64,000 nt of DNA from Clostridium thermarum (lineage in GTDB: Bacteria; Bacillota; Clostridia; Clostridiales; Clostridiaceae), in the NCBI RefSeq assembly GCF_006351925.1, contig NZ_CP040924.1:3408501-3472500 (forward strand), in the 5' to 3' direction. Made by a program: the position numbers and the translations under genes. The notes under the pieces were generated by a model. The model saw only the letters and a program-made list of their open reading frames with translations, was not told the DNA's origin and made no database searches. Positions 45,699 through 53,736 of the stretch are shown piece by piece; the first letter of the stretch is position 1; each line of letters opens with the position of its first letter.

Positions 45699-47441
45699 AT
45701 GAAAAGACTCTTTAACTACGTGCTGAGGTACAAAGCACTCATAATCGTACCAAGTTTGGCCATGTTGGTAAGCATACTACTTGACATGTTCAATCCTTAT
45801 CTTTCCAAAGTCATTGTAGATCAAATCATAACAGATGGACAAACTCAACTGTTAGCATCAGTGATGCTTGCCCTACTCGGAATAACGCTGGCTAGAGCAA
45901 TCTTGGGATATGTAAAAGAATATCTCTTTGATGCACTTTCAGCAAAGGTCAATATCGATATAAAGCAGGATCTCTTTGATCATATTCAAAGTCTTCCCTT
46001 CAGTTACTTCGACAATATGAATACCGGAGAGCTGATGTCCAGAATCAACGAAGATGTAGAAAATATTTGGAGAACTATCTCCTTTGGCCTTCGACTATTC
46101 GTTGAGAATATTATTTACTTTGTTTTAGCTACATCAATACTCTTTTACTACAGTTGGAAGCTGGCAGTTGCTTGTTTAGTAATTATGATTCCAATAGCTT
46201 ATATAGCAATTAAATTTGAGAAGAAAATTGGTGAAACTTACGAAAAGTTAAGCGATCAGGGGGCAGAGCTTAATACTGCCGCTCAGGAAAACATAGCCGG
46301 TGTAAGACTTGTTAAGGCCTTTGCCAGAGAAAAGCATGAAATTCTAAAGTTCTTAAACCTAAACAAAGAAAACTATAAGCTTAATATGGAGCAATCCTCT
46401 GTGGTGGGTAAGTACTTTCCACAGATAGAATTTCTAACAAACCTATCCCTGGTTATAATGGTCGTTCTTGGAGGAGCTCTAATAATATGGGGAAATGATG
46501 GTCTCACCATTGGTACACTGGTAGCCTTTAACGGCTATATATGGATGCTTATATGGCCTATGAGAAATCTGGGTTGGCTCACAAATATGCTGGCACAAAA
46601 CAGTGCTTCAGCCAAGAAGATATTTGCAATATTAGATACAAAATCTGATATAAAAAACAGCGAAAACCCAGTTATTCCTGAAGAAATTAAGGGTCATATT
46701 ACATTTGATAACGTAAGCTTTAAGTACAATAATCAAGAAGTATTAGACAATATCAACCTTGATATTAAAGCCGGCAGTACTGTAGCTATCATGGGAACTA
46801 CCGGTTCCGGTAAGACCTCTATCATAAATCTTATTGGAAGATATTACGATGTGTCTGAAGGCTCTCTAACCATTGACAGCACAGACGTAAAGGACCTTGA
46901 CCTTAAAACATTGAGAGAGCATATGTCTATAGTTCCTCAAGATACCTTCCTTTTCTCTGACACAATAGCAGAAAATATAAGGATGGGTAACAGGAATGCC
47001 TCCATGGAACAGATAATAAAGGCCTGTGAAATGGCTTGTGCCATGGAATTTATAAATGACTTAGAAGACGGCTTCGACACTCTCATTGGCGAAAGAGGTA
47101 TAGGCTTATCCGGTGGTCAGAAGCAAAGACTTGCCATAGCAAGAGCCTTAGTACGAAAGTCCAGCATCATGATTTTAGACGATGCTACTTCTGCTTTGGA
47201 TATGGAAACAGAGTACCAGCTTCTTAAGAATCTAAACTCCCTTCATAAAGAAGCCACTACCTTTATCATTGCCCACAGAATTTCAGCAGTTAAAAATGCT
47301 GACATCATACTGTATATGGAAAATGGTAGAATCCTCGAAAAAGGTACTCATCAAGAACTGTTAGCTCTTCGTGGAAAGTACTATGAAATTTATTGTGATC
47401 AATTTAAAGATTTTGAAGATGTAGAAAGTGAGGTGGTATAA
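45699..47441 (+). CDS. ABC multidrug exporter half-transporter, degenerate-site subunit (BmrC-like)
   Basis: A 580-residue half-transporter: six transmembrane helices in about the first 310 residues, then an ATPase domain with Walker A GTTGSGKTS, Q-loop VPQDTF, signature LSGGQKQR and Walker B MILDDATSAL. The residue after Walker B is Asp, not the catalytic Glu, as in the non-catalytic partner of heterodimeric exporters (BmrC, TM287). It overlaps the next gene by one base (TAATG). The ATG follows GAGGGGGG. Likely a drug/xenobiotic exporter; the substrate is unknown. Confidence 0.93.
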   Translation: MKRLFNYVLRYKALIIVPSLAMLVSILLDMFNPYLSKVIVDQIITDGQTQLLASVMLALLGITLARAILGYVKEYLFDALSAKVNIDIKQDLFDHIQSLPFSYFDNMNTGELMSRINEDVENIWRTISFGLRLFVENIIYFVLATSILFYYSWKLAVACLVIMIPIAYIAIKFEKKIGETYEKLSDQGAELNTAAQENIAGVRLVKAFAREKHEILKFLNLNKENYKLNMEQSSVVGKYFPQIEFLTNLSLVIMVVLGGALIIWGNDGLTIGTLVAFNGYIWMLIWPMRNLGWLTNMLAQNSASAKKIFAILDTKSDIKNSENPVIPEEIKGHITFDNVSFKYNNQEVLDNINLDIKAGSTVAIMGTTGSGKTSIINLIGRYYDVSEGSLTIDSTDVKDLDLKTLREHMSIVPQDTFLFSDTIAENIRMGNRNASMEQIIKACEMACAMEFINDLEDGFDTLIGERGIGLSGGQKQRLAIARALVRKSSIMILDDATSALDMETEYQLLKNLNSLHKEATTFIIAHRISAVKNADIILYMENGRILEKGTHQELLALRGKYYEIYCDQFKDFEDVESEVV

Positions 47442-49234
47442 TGGCCAGAAATACAGTAAAACAAGATGAAGACGTACAGAAGCACTCTAAAAGAGAAATT
47501 ATCATGAGGCTTTCAAAATACTTGAGGCCTTATACAAAACAGGTTACCTTGGTTGTAGCCCTTCTGATCTTTGTTATGCTTACTGGTATTGTTAATCCTT
47601 ACCTTTTAAAGATAGCCATTGATGAAAATATACAAAATAGTGACTTACGTGGGCTGTTGATTATCGGCGGAGTTATGTTGGTATTAAACTATCTGGCTCT
47701 CATAGCTTCCAGAGTGAGAATAAAGGTTATGGCCTCAGTTACTAACAATATTTTAGTAAACATCCGTCATGAACTTTACAGCCATATACAAAAGTTGTCC
47801 TTTTCTTTCTTTGATAACAGGCCTGTTGGAAAGATCCTAGCTAGAGTTATTGGGGATGTAAGTGCTCTGCAGGACTTATTTAACAACAGCGTAACAAGCT
47901 TTATTCCTGAGCTATTAAGCCTGATTTGCGTTGGAATAATGATGTTTACTATGAACTATAAACTGGCGCTTTTATCAGTAGCAATACTTCCTCTTTTGTC
48001 AGTTGCAATGTTCCTTATTGAAACCAGAAGCCGAAAGAGATGGCAGGAGTTTAGGAAAAAACGTTCTAATATAAATGCCTTTACCCATGAGGATTTCTCC
48101 GGTATAAAAATTGTACAAGGTTTCGCTTCTGAAGAGCACTCTTCAAAAACCTTTAACTCCTTGTCAAGGTCCATGATGGAATCCTTTATGCATGCAGTGA
48201 AGCTTAACGATTTGTTCTGGCCGCTGGTAGAAATATCCTGGGGTATCGGATCCTTAATAGTTTACTGGTATAGTGTTTATCTGCTTGGACTAAATGATGG
48301 CAACATAACCGTAGGAACCGTAATTGCCTTCTCCTCTTACATTGGTATGTTCTGGAGACCAATTATGAATATCAGTAATTTCTATAACACTCTTATTACT
48401 AACTTTGCTGCTGCAGAAAGAATCTTTGATATCATGGATATACAGCCGGATATAACAGATTCTGCCACAGATGTAAAAATGCCAAAGATTAAGGGTAATG
48501 TAGAATTCAAGAATGTAACCTTCTGTTACGAAGAAGGGGTTAAGGTTCTAGATGATGTAAGCTTTAAAATACCGGCAGGAGAAACAGTGGCTCTTGTAGG
48601 TGCTACCGGAGCCGGTAAGACTACAATAGTTAACCTTATAAGCAGATTCTACGATGTAACTTCCGGTGAAGTGCTAATAGACGGTACCGATGTACGTTCC
48701 GTTGAACTCGAATCCTTAAGGAGTCAGATGGGTATTATGCTTCAGGATACCTTCTTATTCTCTACTACTATTAAGGAAAATATAAGATACGGAAAACTGG
48801 ATGCCACCGATGAAGAAGTTATTGCTGCAGCTAAAGCAGTTAATGCTCACGAATTCATTATGAAACTTCCTAAGGGCTATGAAACCGACGTAAACGAAAG
48901 AGGTTCCAGATTATCTGTTGGACAGAGACAGTTGATCTCCTTCGCCAGAGCACTGCTGGCTAACCCAAGAATATTGATCTTAGACGAAGCAACTTCAAAC
49001 ATAGACACAGCTACAGAGAGATTAGTGCAAAAGGGTATCCAAAAGCTGCTTTACGGCAGAACCTCCTTTGTAATCGCTCATAGACTATCCACCATAAGAG
49101 ACTGTGACAGAATTATGGTTGTGGACGATGGAAGGATCAAAGAATCCGGTACTCATGAGGAACTTATGAAGCTAAAAGGCAGTTACTATAATCTCTATAT
49201 GTCTCAATACAAGTTCCTGAACGAAGGTGCTTAG
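47441..49234 (+). CDS. ABC multidrug exporter half-transporter, catalytic subunit (BmrD-like)
   Basis: A 597-residue half-transporter, partner of the preceding gene. The first 40 residues are cytoplasmic, six transmembrane helices follow, and the ATPase domain has Walker A GATGAGKTT, signature LSVGQRQLISFARAL and Walker B ILILDEATSNID with the catalytic Glu. The signature is LSVGQ, not LSGGQ. Together with the Asp in the partner this gives one normal and one degenerate ATP site, as in BmrCD and TM287/288. Translation is coupled to the upstream gene. Confidence 0.93.
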   Translation: MARNTVKQDEDVQKHSKREIIMRLSKYLRPYTKQVTLVVALLIFVMLTGIVNPYLLKIAIDENIQNSDLRGLLIIGGVMLVLNYLALIASRVRIKVMASVTNNILVNIRHELYSHIQKLSFSFFDNRPVGKILARVIGDVSALQDLFNNSVTSFIPELLSLICVGIMMFTMNYKLALLSVAILPLLSVAMFLIETRSRKRWQEFRKKRSNINAFTHEDFSGIKIVQGFASEEHSSKTFNSLSRSMMESFMHAVKLNDLFWPLVEISWGIGSLIVYWYSVYLLGLNDGNITVGTVIAFSSYIGMFWRPIMNISNFYNTLITNFAAAERIFDIMDIQPDITDSATDVKMPKIKGNVEFKNVTFCYEEGVKVLDDVSFKIPAGETVALVGATGAGKTTIVNLISRFYDVTSGEVLIDGTDVRSVELESLRSQMGIMLQDTFLFSTTIKENIRYGKLDATDEEVIAAAKAVNAHEFIMKLPKGYETDVNERGSRLSVGQRQLISFARALLANPRILILDEATSNIDTATERLVQKGIQKLLYGRTSFVIAHRLSTIRDCDRIMVVDDGRIKESGTHEELMKLKGSYYNLYMSQYKFLNEGA

Positions 49235-49275
49235 ACAAATTAGTAATTAGTAAGTAATAATTAGTAATTATGGTT

Positions 49276-49304
49276 GAGATTCGGTCCATGGCCGAATCTC
49301 TTTT
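49276..49304 (+). terminator. Terminator of the ABC exporter operon
   Basis: A 9-bp stem GAGATTCGG/CCGAATCTC (49276-49284, 49292-49300) is followed by TTTTATTTTA. The remaining gap to the next gene (about 210 bp) holds only AT-rich repeats of the ATTACTCATTA type. Confidence 0.88.
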
Positions 49305-49516
49305 ATTTTATATAAATTAAAATGGCTTTTCTTCCCTACACTAAGAAAAGCTTTCCTTAATTACTCATTACACATTACTAATTACTCATTATATAGATAA
49401 TCTTATCTCTTTGCTGCATATCAACAAGATAAATTATAGAATAATACATTCTTTATCCATAAAATTATATATATAATATAGGTATATAGGTTAAATATAT
49501 AATTAGGGGTGATTTT

Positions 49517-50686
49517 GTGGAAAACTTTGTATTTCATAATCCTACAAAAATAATCTTTGGTAAGGGAACTGAAAGTAGTGTAGGTGCGGAAGTTAAAAAC
49601 TACACTGACCGTATACTGCTGTGCTATGGAGGAGGCAGTATAAAAAAGACAGGCTTATATGATAGAGTGATTTCTTCACTAAAGGAAAACAACATAGAAT
49701 ATGTTGAGCTCTCAGGTGTGCAGCCGAATCCCAGACTTAGTCTTGTTCAGGAAGGAATAAAGCTGTGCCGTGAAAATAATATTAACTTTATTTTGGCTGT
49801 TGGCGGCGGCAGTGTTATAGATACTGCTAAGGCAATTGCTGTTGGCGTTCCCTACGAAGGCAACGTGTGGGACTTTTACATTGGTAAGGCTCAAGTAAAA
49901 ACCGCCCTTCCTGTTGGTACTGTATTGACAATACCTGCAGCAGGCAGTGAATCCAGCAACAGTTCTGTTATCACTAACGAAGAAGGCTGGTTCAAAAAGG
50001 GATTAACTACACACCACATATATCCGGTATTCTCTATTTTAAATCCTGAACTTACATATACTTTACCTGCCTATCAAACAGCTTGTGGTGTAGCTGACAT
50101 GATGGCTCATATTATGGAGAGATATTTTACAAATGTTAAAAATGTAGATCTTACTGATAGACTTTGTGAGGCCACTTTAAGAACCATTATAAATTATGCT
50201 CCTAAAGCCATAGCAAATCCTGAGGATTACACTGCAAGGGCTGAAGTTATGTGGGCCGGTACAGTGGCACATAATAATATGTTGGAACCAGGAAGAATTG
50301 GTGACTGGGCTTCCCACGGTATCGAGCATGAATTAAGCGCAATTTATGATATTGCTCACGGCGCAGGACTTTCAATCATATTCCCTGCTTGGATGAAGTA
50401 TGTTTACAAGCATGATATAAACCGTTTTGTTCAATTTGCTGTAAGGGTTTGGGACGTTGATTTATCATATACTTCACCGGAAGAAGTAGTTTTAGAGGGA
50501 ATCCGCAGAATTACAAAATTCTTCAGAAGTATTGGCCTACCTGTAACCTTAAGAGATGCAAATATTACAGAAGATAGATTCGAAGAAATGGCTGATAAGT
50601 GTACTAACTATGGTAAATGGACACTCGGTAACTTTGTAAAACTTGGCCGTGAAGATATAATCAACATATACAAACTAGCAAAATAG
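49517..50686 (+). CDS. Iron-dependent alcohol dehydrogenase (butanol dehydrogenase-like)
   Basis: Reduces aldehydes such as butyraldehyde to alcohols with NAD(P)H. The 389-residue protein belongs to the group III metal-dependent family: FGKGTESSVG near the N-terminus, the nucleotide-binding GGGSVIDTAKAIA, and the metal ligands in GVADMMAHIMERYF, HGIEHELSAIYDIAHGAGL. It starts at GTG after TAGGGGTG. Among the family it looks closest to the BdhA/YugJ type. Probably a fermentation enzyme. Confidence 0.9.
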   Translation: MENFVFHNPTKIIFGKGTESSVGAEVKNYTDRILLCYGGGSIKKTGLYDRVISSLKENNIEYVELSGVQPNPRLSLVQEGIKLCRENNINFILAVGGGSVIDTAKAIAVGVPYEGNVWDFYIGKAQVKTALPVGTVLTIPAAGSESSNSSVITNEEGWFKKGLTTHHIYPVFSILNPELTYTLPAYQTACGVADMMAHIMERYFTNVKNVDLTDRLCEATLRTIINYAPKAIANPEDYTARAEVMWAGTVAHNNMLEPGRIGDWASHGIEHELSAIYDIAHGAGLSIIFPAWMKYVYKHDINRFVQFAVRVWDVDLSYTSPEEVVLEGIRRITKFFRSIGLPVTLRDANITEDRFEEMADKCTNYGKWTLGNFVKLGREDIINIYKLAK

Positions 50687-50690
50687 AAAT

Positions 50691-50728
50691 AAAAGGCTGT
50701 TGCAGAAAATAACGCAACAGCCTTTTTC
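50691..50728 (+). terminator. Terminator of the alcohol dehydrogenase gene
   Basis: A 13-bp stem AAAAGGCTGTTGC/GCAACAGCCTTTT (50691-50703, 50714-50726) is followed by T's. Confidence 0.9.
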
Positions 50729-50871
50729 TATTTAATTTTATAAATAGTAGAAATTCATCCTTACTAAATTTTCTCAATAATAACTAATTACTCATTATTA
50801 ATTATAAAAAGTTGGTAATACTAAGCTTAGAATAAAATTTAAAACAATTGATATCTTATGGAGGTGTTGGT

Positions 50872-51186
50872 ATGGTAAATTTCTTAATATCTGCTGCTGT
50901 TAATGCAGTTCTTATTCTAATTTTCTTCTTTGTGTTTAAAGCTGTTATCAGTGGTCCTACAAGACACAGAATATACGAAAAATTCATGAGTTCTTTTGCA
51001 AAGTTTGTTGTCTACATATTTATCGGTTCCGTTGTAATTACCGGTGGAACAGCTTTAATACTGTATAAAACAAATTATGTGGCCTATATAAATATAGTAG
51101 CACCGGCATTAGTATCTGTATTAGTAGGCTTCGTTGCTTCAACTGTACCTGTAAAAGGTGCCGGAGATGAAAAAATCAAACCTTAA
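50872..51186 (+). CDS. Small hypothetical membrane protein (104 aa)
   Basis: Not recognised. From ATG 50872 (GGAGGTG, 5 nt spacing) the protein is 104 residues with three hydrophobic helices (about 2-23, 42-62 and 69-91) and a short charged tail. A TTG eight codons upstream lacks a ribosome site. It is a monocistronic plus-strand gene, convergent with the hydrogenase-protease gene and separated from it by a hairpin. Confidence 0.65.
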   Translation: MVNFLISAAVNAVLILIFFFVFKAVISGPTRHRIYEKFMSSFAKFVVYIFIGSVVITGGTALILYKTNYVAYINIVAPALVSVLVGFVASTVPVKGAGDEKIKP

Positions 51187-51200
51187 TATATTAAAAAAGA

Positions 51201-51246
51201 GGCTGTTTCTTAACTGGCTTTGTCAATTTAAGACAGCCCCTTTGTT
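51201..51246. terminator. Hairpin between converging genes
   Basis: The arms GGCTGT...ACAGCC (51201-51206 with 51233-51238), extended by CTTAA/TTAAG pairs, are followed by a T-rich stretch on the plus strand and preceded by A's, so it may terminate both transcripts. Confidence 0.65.
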
Positions 51247-51274
51247 TTCAAACTTAAAACAGGCATCAAAATTT

Positions 51275-51709
51275 TTATAATATTAATTTTATAATATGAT
51301 TGCAAATACCATCAATTTTTTTTAATAGAGTCTTACTAAGACCCCTCTCCATTTCGATACTTTCAATTTCTATACCAATTAAAAACACACGAATCTTCTT
51401 ACCATAAGTCATTAATATATCTATCAGATTAAATCCATGCATGGAATAAGCAATATATTTTCTGTCCTTTTTTCCATTAAGTTCACTAAAGGTTATACTG
51501 CCCGGTGCGATACCATAATAGGTAGAGTCCATGATATACACTTCATCCCCGGGCTGTATTCTTTCAGTACAAGAATCAATATCGGTTTCAGCCATTATTA
51601 CTTCAACTTCTTTTTCAAGCAGCACTCTTCTGATTCTTTCTCCCACCTCTAAAGCTACCCCGTCATCCTGCATAGAACTATTTCCTATAGCTATTAGCTT
51701 TTTTGTCAT
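51275..51709 (-). CDS. Hydrogenase maturation protease-like protein (HyaD/HycI family)
   Basis: A 144-residue protein with the family pattern: AIGNSSMQDDGVALEV near the N-terminus (Asp in the QDDG loop is a nickel-sensing ligand in relatives), DEVYIMDSTYYGIAPGSI and SMHGFNLIDIL. These proteases clip the C-terminal tail of [NiFe] hydrogenase large subunits after nickel insertion. The ATG overlaps the upstream large-subunit-like gene by 4 bp, so the pair is translationally coupled. The usual GIGNxLxxDDG is slightly altered (Ser-Ser-Met). Confidence 0.82.
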   Translation of the reverse strand: MTKKLIAIGNSSMQDDGVALEVGERIRRVLLEKEVEVIMAETDIDSCTERIQPGDEVYIMDSTYYGIAPGSITFSELNGKKDRKYIAYSMHGFNLIDILMTYGKKIRVFLIGIEIESIEMERGLSKTLLKKIDGICNHIIKLIL

Positions 51710-53010
51710 ATAATCTGATATTCAAAGCTACCTTTTGAAGTAGTAACTTGTGCAGTGCAAGGCATGCAGGGGTCAAAGCTTCTTATAATCCTTCCAATTT
51801 CCACTGGTATTTGTTCATTTTCTATATTTGTTCCTAATAGTGCCTTTTCTAAAACTCCTTTTTCTCCTACAGAATCCCCTGAACTTAAATTCCATGAATT
51901 GGGTGTCATTATTTCATAACCTCTTATTTTCTTGTTTTCTATAGATATCCAATGCCCTAAAGCACCACTTGCAGTATCCCTCAAAGCCTTTCCACAGGCC
52001 TTACTCGGCGTTTCGTAACTTTGCTTATGCTTCGGTGTAAATTCCATCATTGGCATAAGTTTTTGCATAGTAACAGCTATCCTATAGCACTCTAAAACTC
52101 TGGCCTTTAATCTATCCATAACAGAGTTACCGCCATCATATTCACCAGCCAGCTTCATTCTGGCCATGGGTCCTACCTCCATGGAACATCCATCATATCT
52201 TCCGGAATAGATTTGGATTTTTTCTTCATCCAATTCTTCAAACTTGCCTCTTATCTTTACGGAGGGCTTCACGTAATAAATTTCTCCATTACAATATGCA
52301 TCATTTATACCATAGCTTAAATAGTTGTCCCCGGTATCCCCCTTTGAGAAGTAATCATCATAATACATAGCTATAATTTCCATATCCTCCAGCATAACCT
52401 CTCTAATGAAATCCGTTATGTTTCTTAACAAGGAATTAATCTCTACATATTGAGATACATCGAAATTAACTGTATTACCTCCCAAATATATCCCATAACT
52501 TCCAGGCCCTTTATTGTTAAACATTTCAAGCATTTGATGTGCCATACAGCTGTATCTGAGTCCTTGTACATAATGCCCCGAGAGCCTCTCATTCACAAAA
52601 TGGGGTAGCCTGTATTCAATGAATTCTTCATTAAGATTGGACAGTATTGATGGCCCTTTTATATAATCCGGCAGTACAAAGGTGTAAAAATGCCTTATAT
52701 GACTTTGAAGAAATTCACAACCGTGAATAAAACTTCTTATAACATCACTATTATGATCACAAATAATTTCTAAGGCGCTTTCAACAGCCATTGTTGAGAC
52801 ATAGCTGTGGGCAGTGGGACAAACTCCATAGATTTTCTGTGAAAATTCTACCACTTCTAAAGGGTTCTTGCCCTTAAGAATAATCCCAAGATCTAGGATT
52901 GTGTTCTCCATGCATTTTGCCTCTGTAATCCTATTTCTGTCAATAATAACTTCAACCTTTAATAATCCACTAAACTGTGTTACAGAATCAATCATTATCT
53001 CCCGTGACAT
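51706..53010 (-). CDS. [NiFe]-hydrogenase large-subunit-like protein, atypical
   Basis: A 434-residue protein with the [NiFe] large-subunit fold. The N-terminal motif, normally RxCGxCxxxH, reads KIYGVCPTAH: the first nickel-ligand Cys is Tyr61, Cys64 is kept. The C-terminal motif DPCxxCxxH reads DPCMPCTAQ: both Cys415 and Cys418 are kept but the final His is Gln421. A 13-residue tail after that point and an adjacent maturation protease suggest processing still occurs. There is no small-subunit gene beside it. It may bind a metal without normal hydrogenase activity. Confidence 0.8.
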   Translation of the reverse strand: MSREIMIDSVTQFSGLLKVEVIIDRNRITEAKCMENTILDLGIILKGKNPLEVVEFSQKIYGVCPTAHSYVSTMAVESALEIICDHNSDVIRSFIHGCEFLQSHIRHFYTFVLPDYIKGPSILSNLNEEFIEYRLPHFVNERLSGHYVQGLRYSCMAHQMLEMFNNKGPGSYGIYLGGNTVNFDVSQYVEINSLLRNITDFIREVMLEDMEIIAMYYDDYFSKGDTGDNYLSYGINDAYCNGEIYYVKPSVKIRGKFEELDEEKIQIYSGRYDGCSMEVGPMARMKLAGEYDGGNSVMDRLKARVLECYRIAVTMQKLMPMMEFTPKHKQSYETPSKACGKALRDTASGALGHWISIENKKIRGYEIMTPNSWNLSSGDSVGEKGVLEKALLGTNIENEQIPVEIGRIIRSFDPCMPCTAQVTTSKGSFEYQII

Positions 53011-53162
53011 ATTTCAACTCCTTCATTAGAATAGTAAAGGTCTTAATTGGTAATAAGAGCCTTTAGCTTCTGCAATAATTCCCCCTATCTTATTGCTACT
53101 TTATGTATATGACATACAACAATTAAAAAGAATTTTTTAATCAATTTTATTTTTAAAAAACA

Positions 53163-53189
53163 AAAGGACACACCATCGGTGTATCCCTT
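53163..53189 (-). terminator. Hairpin terminator in the leader of the hydrogenase-like operon
   Basis: A near-perfect 11-bp stem (53164-53174 with 53178-53189) is followed on the minus strand by a T-rich run. No minus-strand gene precedes it closely, so it either ends a distant transcript or acts as an attenuator about 150 nt before the large-subunit-like gene. Confidence 0.6.
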
Positions 53190-53218
53190 AAAATTAGCTT
53201 ATAATTTCAAAAAATTAA

Positions 53219-53247
53219 TTGAATTTTATAATCTGATTATATATAAT
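53219..53247 (+). promoter_or_regulatory. Promoter of tRNA-Pro
   Basis: TTGAAT (53219-53224) and TATAAT (53242-53247) are 17 bp apart, with the tRNA starting 10 bp downstream. Confidence 0.8.
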
Positions 53248-53256
53248 ATTGTTTAT

Positions 53257-53329
53257 CGGGGTGTAGCGCAGATGGTAGCGCGCTGCGTTCGGGACGCAGA
53301 GGTCGCAGGTTCAAGTCCTGTCACCCCGA
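53257..53329 (+). tRNA. tRNA-Pro (anticodon CGG)
   Basis: A 73-nt cloverleaf with acceptor CGGGGTG/CACCCCG, anticodon loop TTCGGGA (CGG) and discriminator A. CCA is not encoded (CTT follows), unlike the other tRNAs in this window. Confidence 0.93.
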
Positions 53330-53334
53330 CTTCT

Positions 53335-53354
53335 GGACCGTAAGGGTCTTTTTT
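53335..53354 (+). terminator. tRNA-Pro terminator
   Basis: A short GGACC/GGTC(T) stem followed by seven T's lies 6 bp after the tRNA. Confidence 0.7.
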
Positions 53355-53389
53355 ATTGCCTTCAAATCTATATTATCATTCTAATCTCA

Positions 53390-53515
53390 TTAAACCTTAT
53401 TTCCCTCTTCATAGTTCATTTCTTCTTCCCATTGATCTGCCCTGCCTGCCGCCTTGCAGAGTGACAAGGTAATAATTACTCCTAATAAAATAACTGAGAT
53501 TATAACGTAAATCAT
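53390..53515 (-). CDS. Small single-helix membrane protein (41 aa)
   Basis: An open frame of 41 codons beginning MIYVIISVILLGVIITLSLC and ending in an acidic tail (EEEMNYEEGNKV). One transmembrane helix spans residues 2-19, followed by a short basic segment (KAAGR). GGTGAT lies 5-7 nt upstream of the ATG. I do not know a function. It is too short for standard gene calling; conservation is the test of whether it is real. Confidence 0.5.
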   Translation of the reverse strand: MIYVIISVILLGVIITLSLCKAAGRADQWEEEMNYEEGNKV

Positions 53516-53736
53516 CTTTTATCACCACACACTTTCTTAGTAAAAATATATTCAATATAGTTTCTTCAATTAGAGCATTTTTTATGCATAAAGTTTGAGT
53601 AAAATTATGAAAATAAATTTATCTTATGCCTAATTAAAGTTAGCTAGATGGATATACTTATATATGTATTATCTTTGAGATTTGCCCATGCAGGTTAATG
53701 AGATACTACATAAAAATACTTTTAGGAGTGATTACT

